This document shows positions 55,460 to 64,000 of a DNA stretch of 64,000 nucleotides, one piece after another; positions within the stretch are counted from its first letter, which is position 1, and each line of letters begins with the position of its first letter. This stretch comes from Amorphophallus konjac. Its lineage: Eukaryota > Streptophyta > Magnoliopsida > Alismatales > Araceae. Where the stretch lies: contig CM040121.1 in assembly GCA_022559845.1 (NCBI GenBank), positions 511,294,566-511,358,565 of the forward strand. Direction: 5' to 3'. A program made the position numbers and the translations under genes. The notes below the pieces were generated by a model. That model was not told the DNA's origin. It saw only the letters and a program-made list of their open reading frames with translations, and searched no databases.

Positions 55460-56264
55460 TGAAGTCCCGCGATCAATGACACCTAAGAGGGGGGTGAATT
55501 GGGTGTTTACAAATTTTAAGGAAACTTTTGGCTTTTTCAAATATGTGATAAACACTAATTAGGAAGTTTAGAGTTGTCAAACAAATTCTCTCAAACTCTC
55601 CGTTCCCACACGAGCATGTAACAAACTAAAACAAACAAACCACACACATGCACAACCCAAACCACAATGCACAGCGATTTTAAGGTGGTTCGGATGCAAC
55701 GGCAGCAATCCTACGTCCACCCCTCACCAAACTCGGTGAGGCTTCACTCGGGGATAAATCCCCAAACGGAGACGATGCTCCAAACACACACGCAGGACGA
55801 CGCCTGCCCACACACACGGGGAAGCACCCCAACACACACACGGAGACGAGGTCTCCAACACAATCAACAAGCGGATCAACATTCAGCTCTGTCGCTTAAG
55901 TCCTTTAGCAGTCCGTTCATGTCTGTTTTGGATTGTAGAGGAGCAGGGTGCTTATCCACACGTATGGTTCACCAGGTGACTACCATGTGTTTGATTCTGC
56001 AAGCAAGATAGGCAAGGTTAATACCATGCTTGTTCCCGTTGAAGAGGTTATGAAACCTCTTGCCTCTTGTAAAACCAACATATGCAAACCAAGGATTAAG
56101 ACCATGTAACCATTCCCATTTGTCATCTCAACTATACATAAATGACAAGAATATGAGCAATCAACCACAAGTTTAGTTATCATCACTTAATCACACATTA
56201 AGTTTAGTTATCATCAAAAACATAACTTAACAATCATAACAATCATCAAAACCATAACTCAACA
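55460..56264 (-). repeat. 5' LTR of A2, internally deleted
   Basis: 805 bp. Identical in plan to the left LTR up to GCGGATCAAC (near 55880), then joins TTCAGCTCTGTCGC, which lies at 49592 in the left LTR. About 1.15 kb is missing, including the TATA box and all GGTCGACC palindromes. The conserved box hairpin is intact (55722-55741). Confidence 0.9.
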
Positions 56265-56269
56265 GTCGG

Positions 56270-57135
56270 TGCCGTTGCGGCCTATCCCAGACTCCGTTGT
56301 TGACGAAACAAGTTGGAGAACCTTCGTAGTTGACCCAGGAGGACGTCCAATTTTTGGGAAAATTTTTGGATGACGACGTTAGACGAGGCAGGGTCGTGAG
56401 CAGGGCCTCTGTTCTCTGATTCTGACTGCTACGGTACCACTACAGTAGGAAGAAGAAGTCACCACAGGCGCTCATGAGCTTTGATTCAGGCGAGGCTGGA
56501 GTCGCTTGATTCGTTGACAAGTCCTCTTCGAACAAAGATCCACGGCGACACCAGAGGAGGTCGGAGTAGACAGAAACAGCCCAAACAGTGATCGGGGGTA
56601 TGTTCAGTCCCAGAGTGGACAGAACAGCGCAGCCAGGGGAGAAAAATGAGAACTCTTAGCTCCAGATGCCGAACGGGGTGCCGCTTCTTGATTCAGGAAG
56701 TAGACTCGTCGTAGAAGATCTCAGCCAAGCCCCGCTTCCAGATCTTCAAGATGATGGCCGTGGGAGCCTCTGCAAACCGCTTTAGGTTGGTAGTCTGGAG
56801 GAAGGCGCGCAGTCTGGGGAGATCAGATCCTCCGGGTAGCCACGAGCTCAGAATGGAACGAGACCACTGCCATTGCGATGAGGACGGAGAGACGCTTCCA
56901 ACGGTACCACTTGGGATTCCAGGGATGTCGGGATGACATCATGGATGAATCTGCAAGATGCTGGTACTCTGCTACCTGCGAACTGAGAAGTGCATGTTGG
57001 AGATGGGAGGTGGGAGATGAGGTAAATGGGAGGGGAAAGGGGGTGGATGGGTGTGGAGGCAACCCTCGGGTGTTAGGGGGTATGGAAGGGGGCAAACCAA
57101 GGTGAGGGAGGGGGAGAATGGGGGCAGGGAGGTGT
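56270..57135 (-). repeat. 5' LTR of element D, second segment, truncated
   Basis: Resumes after the A2 insertion and matches 40524-41386, including the G-rich tract (57028-57051). It stops at AGGTGT, where the next fragment begins. 815 bp of LTR are missing. Confidence 0.85.
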
Positions 57136-58080
57136 GTTGACATGTTTTTCCCTTTTACTCCTTTTTTGATTATCCTTCTAACCCCTCTTACTATATCAAT
57201 ATGACAACTGAATGGAATGCAAAGTAGAAGAGAATAGAGGGATGTGAGTGTGTGATCGCCACCAAGGTGCCAAAATGTAATAAATACACCGTACCTTGGA
57301 AAAGAAGGGAGACACTCGCCTTTAACCAGCACCACATCAATACGCGGTTCAGGATGAACCACTCAGAAGATGCGCGGTCGCTCGACAGACCGCTCCAAGG
57401 CGCTGGGACGAACGTGGGACGAAGAGTGGCTGAATGACAGGACGGCTCTGAGTCAACCGTTGGAAGACGATGAACGGCCCAGAGGGTGCCGCTCTATTCT
57501 TCATGCGGACAGAACAAAACCGCCTAATGCCACCAACTTCTAAGACGTGGGACTTCTTCCTCCACTCTTTCCGGCCGGCCAGAAAGAGTGGGCCTCGTGC
57601 TAGAGTGTTGCTGACCTGCAAAGCAAAGTGAAGAATATGAAAAGAAACCTAGATTAGCCCTAAGGAGTGTAGCAACTATAAAGAAGAATGGAAAACAAGT
57701 GTGATAACATGGAATGGGTGATACCTGGGAGGTTTTTAAACCCCTATAGGGCGTCAAAAACAAATGGGAGGGTGTGAAAATGATATGATGTAGTGAAAGA
57801 ACGTGGAGAGAATTGGAGAGATAAACATGCAATGAACGAACTAATGACTCAACGTTATGACTAAAAACTCAAATCAAATGACTACTCCCTTGTACCGGAG
57901 GCTTAGAAGGATGTAGAAAGCCTCCCTCCCTGACTGCAGGTCACTTGAGAATTTGGCAGAGCTTCGCCGTGACCTTGAAATCTTCTTCCCCCCCCCCCCA
58001 CTTCAAAGCTTGGCCTTAAGGGTCTATTTATAGAGCCCACTAAGCCAGCCCTGAAATTAGGGTTTTCAATGAAAATCAAC
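57135..58080 (-). mobile_element. Fragment of a reverse-oriented LARD-like LTR
   Basis: On the minus strand it has a TATA box CTATAAATAG (58033-58024), then about 760 bp of possible R-U5 with ATAGGGGTTTAA (near 57745; element B has ATAGGGGTTTAA at 9390), then a PBS-like word TGGCGATCAC (57262-57253) as in B. A 12-C run is at 57988-57999. I infer the R-U5 and PBS of an element related to B, broken on both sides. No coding sequence. Confidence 0.45.
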
Positions 58081-59254
58081 TCGAGTGTTTGTTATCTTTG
58101 TCTGTCTGTGTCATCGTACGTGTTGTCATGTCTCATGTGTCCTTGTCTCACACGTCTTGTCTTATGTTCCCCGTGGTGTTATCCCACGTTTCTTTGTCCC
58201 ATCTTGTCCTTGTCCCACCGTATTGTGGTGTTGTCTTGTTCCACCGTATTCGTCAATCTCACGCATGCTTGCTCGTCCATTCTTCTTATGTTATGTTGTT
58301 TCGTTCATCTGATTGTTATATTTTTGTTTTTTCATACTTGTTTACTCATGCTGCTGGTTGTCTCGTGAGAAAAGTCCATAAAAATCAGAAAATAAAAATC
58401 CAAAAATGTTGTTTCACCTGCACAGGTAAGTCAGGTATGGCTTTCTATCCTGGTACCCCTTACTGCATTATTATATGGTACTATGTTATATTCTCTTGAG
58501 AACCAGTTGGTTATCTACGTGTTCCAGGATCTGATGTTCCCCTTTAACAAAAATAATGATGATCACGTGTTTAATCATCGGATAGGCCGTTAGGTTGGGA
58601 AAAATAGGGGAGGATGGTTCTATCCTGCACGATGTGGTTGCGGATAGTGTCTTGACTCTGATTCTCCCAGTCTAGCAATACTATTCTCGAGTATTCTATA
58701 TTTTATCCTTTCTTTGCATTTGTTTTAATGATTTCCTTTATTTTAGCCCAGCATGCATCATACGCATCTTTTAAGCATTCATGACCCACGGTTTTCTGGC
58801 AAATGTCCCACCAGTGATGGTCAGCTATGTGTTCAGTGTTTAAGTAAGGGGAACAATCCACTCTGAGTTAGAAGGTTCTCTCTGGTTTGTTCACCTGGTT
58901 TAGTTGATTAAGAGTTCCCCGTATGGAGTTTTAGTTTGTTTCTTTACTTTCGCTGCTTATTTCGGTCTCCTCATTGGTCCGCGGGATTGTGTCCCCCATG
59001 AGGTTGATCTTGTGTTTTCTTTTCGTTTAGTTAGTCCCTCCAGACTGGTGTCGCTTCTGGTCTAACTATTCCTTGTGAGTGATTCGGAGTTTCTCAGGAA
59101 TTTCTGTCGCTCGTTAGCAAAACGGGTGTCGTTTTACCTTAACGTCCGCTTTTCAGTCCGCTCCGCTTCATTTTCGCTTCATCTCCATGTTCCATTTCGC
59201 TTTCGCTTCACCTCCGCTCAGTCCCCTACAAAGAGGACGTTAAGGAGGGTCATC
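58081..59254 (+). mobile_element. 3' interior fragment of a LARD-like element
   Basis: Non-coding. 58525-58790 resembles 27510-27770 of element B. It ends in a purine-rich tract (AGAGGACGTTAAGGAGGG) before an LTR head, as B does. The T-rich frame at 58069-58499 is low complexity. Confidence 0.55.
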
Positions 59255-59934
59255 TGTTGACACCTATTTTTTGCCAATAAGTTGAGTCATTCCTTTTACC
59301 ATTATTATTGATGCCTCGAGTTGTCCATTACTCGTTGGGCCATTTTCGGGCATGATCTTGGGCCCATTTTTATGGGTGTTTCCCTCCCTGACTCGGTCTG
59401 CTTCAATTCAGGGCTTAATGGGCCTTGGTTTGCTAAAATTTTCAAATTTTATTGATTTTTGAAAGCCCAAGTATTGAGAGGTCTATTCCTTGGCCGCTCA
59501 ATCATTGCACGGTTGGTACTGAGCCGTTTACGTATTTTCTGGGTTTTTAGATGATTTTCTGAATTTTCACCGACAAGCCATAAAGTGGTCTACTCCTGGC
59601 CGTCTATATCCATGGAATGGTGGGAGTTGGACCGTCCTACTCTCTAGAGTCCTAAGGGCGTCGATCTTCCAGATAATTATCTAATTATCTAACCTTTTTT
59701 GATTTATCACCGACATGTTTTGAACGGTCGTTGTTGGGCCGTCCCATGTCTGAGTGGTCCATTTATGACCGTCCAAGTCATGAGAGTCCAACGGTGAAAA
59801 CATCGATCAGTTCGATGGATATTTAGATAATATTGCTTATTTACTTAATTTCCACCGACATGTTGGATGGTCTGATGACCGGCCGCTCAATAGACTTAGC
59901 GGTCTATCGCATGACCGCGCAATAGTTCGATTGC
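59255..59934 (+). repeat. LARD-like LTR, truncated
   Basis: Starts TGTTGACACC after the PPT. Contains repeated GGTC/GACC and GGCCG words in short inverted repeats, for example TTGAG..GG/CC.CTCAA near 59465-59495. It is cut near 59935 by an LTR of the copia group; the exact border is uncertain. Confidence 0.5.
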
Positions 59935-61029
59935 TGAAAAAACTAAGGGTGCTTCTCTCTCTTTGGTTTTATCCTTAATTTGTTCCAACTGTTTCTCCGT
60001 GGTTTCTCAACCAAATGGGGTGCCGTTTGAACTGGTTGGAAGATAATTCTATTATCTACAGATGTTGAACAGATGACAGAGATGTAAAACAAGAATTTCT
60101 TAAATAACATCAGTAATATACGATAGAATATGTAGAAGCACACAAGTTGCAGACGAGATACTTGGCGGAGATTTGACTCAGGAATCACTCATGCAAGGGA
60201 GACAACCTTTCAGATAGGCTTGACCTATCCTTCGAGTTACTCCTTTTGATATATCTCGTTGCAACAGTTAATTCAGTCAAGAGAGAAACTGCAAATCAAA
60301 TCTAGGATACTAGCAAAGAGAGGCAGCAATCACATAAGCATAGTCCAAAGAGAATTTTAAAGTGGTTCGATCTCAACCTTAAGATCTACGTCCACCCCTT
60401 ACTCAATCGAGTAAGGCTTACCGCTCACTAACAGCTTGAACTGTTGATCCACAGCTTTAGGGATCAAATCCCTACAAATCACTGAGCATTACAGCTTGCT
60501 AAGACCGCTAGTTTCACAGCTTAACCCATTGAGCTTCACAGCTTGCTGACCGCTGATACACAGCTTACTAATGATGTCAAAAGCAAACGGAAAATCAAAC
60601 TAGCAATGAAAAGGAACAATATAGCTCACTACGGAGCAGATTGACTGTGGATCTGATCCAGGAGTCCAGACAGCAACAATCTCTCTCAGACTCTCTTCTC
60701 ACTCTCCACCATCTTACGGCACTCTGTTTTTCTCTCTATTCTTCGCAGTAGGCTCTTTCTCTCGATCTTTGATTCTTCTCTCTCAGATTCTAACTCTTCC
60801 AAGCTCTCTCTTCTTAGCCTCTCTGAACTCTTCTACACTTCTGCTCTTCTTCTGTGTTGCTGTACTTCTTTCTCTTCCTTTCGATCTTCTTTTTATAGGC
60901 GCAGGATGATACAGGTGGTCTCCTGAGCTTTTGAATTTTGGGCGCGTGGAAGACACACTCCCGCTCAGAGCTCGTACTTTGATGCACCACGTATCAGGAG
61001 TGGAGGTTGTGACGATCCACGTGGCATAT
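59935..61029 (-). repeat. A4: partial LTR related to the A1/A2/A3 group
   Basis: Contains the TTTGATATAC module (60152-60260, hairpin GATAGG/CCTATC at 60213-60229), the conserved box with hairpin CCTTACTC/GAGTAAGG (60397-60416), more hairpins (AACAG/CTGTT 60430-60445; TAGGGAT/ATCCCTA 60458-60474), seven ACAGCTT words at 60430-60570, a CT-rich leader, and a minus-strand TATA box (60897-60890). U3 is cut after about 130 bp by element G. The left border is uncertain. Confidence 0.65.
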
Positions 61030-64000
61030 TGTAGAGCCCCAAAATTTATAAAAGTAATTCCTAGTTATTTAAATAATATTCTGCCATTAATTGGGCTAAA
61101 ATATCAATATAAGGCCAAAGTTGTGTTAATCAATTAACCCAACCCACTTAATTGAAGTCCAAAAGGGTTTAGGACCTAGACCATTAGGTTTGGCTCATAT
61201 TCTAGAAGGTATTTAAGCCTATCCATGGATATTAAGGATAAATACTAATAATATAAGATAATTATTTAGATAATTAACAAAAGAGTTTTTATAAATTGAA
61301 ACTCTAAGCTACGATGACTGTAACGGTCTATCGTAAGACCGCCACAGCCATGTAACGCATGGGAACTCGACCGTTACATTCCTGTTAGTTCCGTAAGTAA
61401 AGGGACTCATGAAAGAATTGGACCTTGATGTTCCTATCCACTATGGATCGACTTGGGAAGGATTGTAAAAACTCTAATGACTCTTAGAGATTAGGATTTG
61501 ATGAAATAAGGACTCTAAACTCGATCTAATCCTCAAACCATAGCCTAAACTCTATAAATAGGGCATAGTTCTGAACTGTGCGACCCTTACTTTTTGGGCA
61601 TAAGGAAGCAAGGTAAGGAGTCATTACCTCAGGTAAGTTCTTTAGAATAATTTGTTTACAATACTTTAGACTAACTCCCCTCCGAATTTCACATCTTTAG
61701 GTCAAGAAGGCGTGGAGTTAGAGCCTAAAGAAGTTGCTGAAAAAGTCACAAGAGAAGGAAGGGATCTAGGGCAAGGTTCTCAACCAAATTCAGAAACTAC
61801 AGTCTAAGTAAGAGGTAGGTTATCTCCTGAACGGCAAAAACAGCATGATATGACTAAAAACCCTCTGGTTTGATTGAATTCCATGCATTATAGAGCATTG
61901 ATTTCATGTTTTATTTGTTCTATGCACATCATGCACCTCTTAGCCAAATTAAGAAATTAAAACATGACTATTCATCTATTCATGATTACCTATGCATGTA
62001 GATGGCCTTACTTCGTTAACATGACTAGAAGCTCATCATGTTTTGATAAAAGACATGATGTGAGTTGATCTCTTAGTTTCTATGATTATTTTCTGTTAGC
62101 AGATACTGTAACGCACTAGCATAGGACCGTCACTTTCAAGTAACGGCCCTACTACAGACCGTTACAAACTCTATAGTATTTGAATTGCACTGATGTTTCT
62201 AACGCGCTTGGACAGACGCGTTACATTCAAGTAACGGCTTGATCATGACCGTCACTTTCACTGTGACGCCCCCTCTTAAGACCGTTATATCCTGCGTTCT
62301 GTCAACCCTAAGACAGAAAAATCACTTGCCAATATTATTTATTGATTAAGCATAGTTACTTAAGTTTTAACCTAATTACATTATTTTTAGGATATCTGAT
62401 TGTGCATGATAGGTATTGCATGTTTTGATATCTTAATGATATTTTAAGGATATGTTAATTTCATGCCAAAATTCTATAGTTTTGTACTATAAAGCATGAC
62501 TTTTTAACATTGTATTGACGGAGTTTTTATCATGATTTTCACATTGATTATACATATCTCTCTCTGTCAATAGAGTCAATTCTATACGTACATGGCACAT
62601 ATTCCGGTATGTTGTCATTAGTTCACACTTTGCACTATAGGAACACAATCTTGGACATGAGGACCTCTCTATTGGATATTCCTTCCAATGGACTAGAAAA
62701 TTATTGTTTCAAGGCCTCCGTAATTCTCCGCGAGCCTGGGATTCTCACTAGGACGCCGAGTTGGTTGTATCAATGAAAGCCCATTAATTAGAACACTCTA
62801 TCATAGTTTTGATTCTTGAAATGTAACGACCTTGACCTGGACCGTCAGGCTCACGTAATGGCCCAGTGCCAGACCGTCACATTCCTCTGAGTCTATTTTT
62901 ATCCTTATGGACTCGGATCACTATAACGGCTTGTTACTGGCGCGTTACATAATGTAACGGCCCAGCAAATGACCGTTACATAGTTTGTTTATGTTAACCC
63001 AAGGTTTGACCAAGGGTTGATATTCCAATGATTCTAGACAAACCTTGATGATCTAGAACTTGTCATATTGCTTAAATTGATCTAAAAGAAATGGAAGTTA
63101 AGGAAAATACCGTTATGCTGTCGATTTATTTCTATGAGCATGACATTGTTTAAAGTCTATTTCTTGACTCCTACATTCTTATGTTGAAGCATTCATTCAT
63201 TGATTTTAGTTATCATGGAATTATTGGAAGTGCTATATTCTTGGCCATACGTTACTGTTATACTGTGTGGAAGTAGCTTAATTTATAACTAAAGATGCGA
63301 TCGAGCACTGATTGTGTTCAAGGGCTCTATGTTTGTCCCCTCGGCTGATTGCCGGAAACATACTATTTTATAAATCATGGGGTATGATGCTACTGGCGTC
63401 GCATTGCGCTGTGAGTACTATTTCTATAAATAAGTGAAGATCCACGGCACAACATGACATTCTTGCTTGATATTCCACAGAAATTCACGAAGCACTTGCT
63501 CTTAAGCATAAGATGCTAAAGTGAGGAATATGTGGCTTGCTAGTACAATCTCGTTACATTCTTGTTCATGGAAGGCCAATATCATATTCTTGTTATATTC
63601 TTGCTAGTTCATTCTTGATCATTCTATCTTACATGATTATCTTGTTACTTTGGTTTAAACACGTGATCGATTCTCATTCGCATGATTTTACCTTATTTCT
63701 TTAGAGCAAAAATGATAATTACTTAAATAGTGCCTTCATGTTGATGCGAAGATACCTACTGGGCAAGTGTGCTCATGACCTATTTTCTAATATTTTTCAG
63801 GAGATGGAAATAGTTCGGATTCGGATTCGGGCTATACTAGTAGTGGATCCGGAAGCGAGTGAAAGTGTTATAAAGATGACAGTGAAGACTTAGGAAGTTA
63901 AAGTGTCTAGATTGAGTCATTGTAATTTTCCTATTTCTTGAGCCTAGTAGAATGGAAATCAAATTAGTGATTGTATCTTGAATATTGATCATTTATGAAA
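61030..64000 (+). mobile_element. Element G: LARD-like element, right end outside window
   Basis: Starts TGTAGAGCCCC inside A4's LTR. TATA box TATAAATAG at 61553-61561. No coding domain. Inverted repeats of the GTAACGG/CCGTTAC type lie at 61318-61378, 62107-62166, 62198-62287, 62821-62880 and 62922-62978. The block shared with B and with 7240-7350 is at 62670-62770. The 5' LTR end could not be placed. 63000-63790 shows nothing. A splice-acceptor-like site (TTTTTCAG, 63793-63800) precedes a short open frame. Confidence 0.55.
63801..63862 (+). other. Possible terminal exon, Ser/Asp/Gly-rich
   Basis: After TTTTTCAG the sequence can be read as about 20 residues (DGNSSDSDSGYTSSGSGSE) followed by TGA. 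It is too short to call a gene. It could be the end of a spliced reading frame of element G. Confidence 0.25.

Larger units (their letters stand above)
48019..56264 (-). mobile_element. Element A2: complete gag-only Sirevirus-like copia nested in D
   Basis: 8246-bp insertion with TSD GTCGG on both sides (48014-48018 and 56265-56269). Left (3') LTR 48019-49974, right (5') LTR 55460-56264, PBS 55457-55446, gag 55398-53656, non-coding 53655-49975. There is no pol. It has the same structure as A1, so this is a family that spread without its own enzymes. The intact target is seen in D's other LTR (40519-40530), which confirms the ends. Confidence 0.93.
39831..57135 (-). mobile_element. Element D: chromovirus (Ty3/gypsy), split by A2
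   Basis: Left (3') LTR 39831-42201, gag-pol 47227-42213, PBS 47323-47312, right (5') LTR 47326-48018 plus 56270-57135. About 9 kb without the nested A2. Domain order gag, protease, RT, RNase H, integrase, chromodomain is that of a chromovirus. The right LTR lacks its last 815 bp, so the right boundary is a break and not the true end. Confidence 0.9.

Noticed and set aside
58069..58499. Hydrophobic ORFs that look like membrane proteins
   Set aside because: Low-complexity T-rich sequence (repeated TTGTC/CATGTC words) in three overlapping frames; similar T-rich DNA occurs in element B at 10400-10800.

Overview
This is a plant nuclear genome window made almost entirely of nested LTR retrotransposons. 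No host protein gene, rRNA or tRNA gene could be supported. Evidence for a plant: primer-binding sites matching initiator-Met tRNA (TGGTATCAGAGC), Sirevirus-like Ty1/copia gag with CCHC knuckles, Ty3/gypsy chromoviruses with C-terminal chromodomains, and a TAT-lineage Ty3/gypsy element with an extra RNase H and a long antisense ORF. These features together are typical of angiosperms. The species cannot be named from sequence alone.

Layout, left to right. (1) 1-6601: right part of element A1, a minus-strand Sirevirus-like copia with gag but no pol, ending in a 2.1-kb LTR. (2) 6602-7996: fragment of a non-coding LARD-like element rich in inverted repeats. (3) 7997-29665: element B, a plus-strand large non-autonomous element with a 1.8-kb 5' LTR, a proline-rich ORF, a C/T-rich minisatellite and a 3' LTR. 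It is split by (4) 15158-26201: a complete TAT-lineage gypsy with 755-bp LTRs and TSD GGGGC, carrying broken gag, pro, RT, two RNase H domains, integrase and a minus-strand antisense ORF. (5) 29666-33921: element A3, a minus-strand element with a related copia LTR but a different gag-like ORF; it interrupts B's 3' LTR. (6) 33922-39830: element C, a plus-strand chromovirus derivative whose pol is reduced to the integrase tail and chromodomain, with an unrecognised intact 436-aa ORF in place of gag-pol. (7) 39831-57135: element D, a minus-strand chromovirus with near-complete gag-pol. Its 5' LTR is split by (8) 48019-56264: element A2, a complete minus-strand relative of A1 with TSD GTCGG. (9) 57135-59934: two LARD-like fragments. 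(10) about 59935-61029: an LTR fragment related to the copia group (A4). (11) 61030-64000: start of another LARD-like element, G.

The right-hand ends of B, A3, C, D, the 59255 LTR, A4 and G are all absent from the window. This is what serial nesting predicts if the missing halves lie beyond 64000 in reverse order.

The most interesting non-coding signal is structural. The copia LTRs carry a conserved box with a hairpin whose two arms change together between copies. Next to it is an array of further short perfect hairpins in CA-rich spacer, within the transcribed leader. About 150-350 bp upstream of each TATA box lies an array of GGTCGACC palindromes. The LARD-like elements carry separate arrays of short inverted repeats, each family with its own stem sequence. 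All comparisons were made by eye; no alignment, folding or database search was run.
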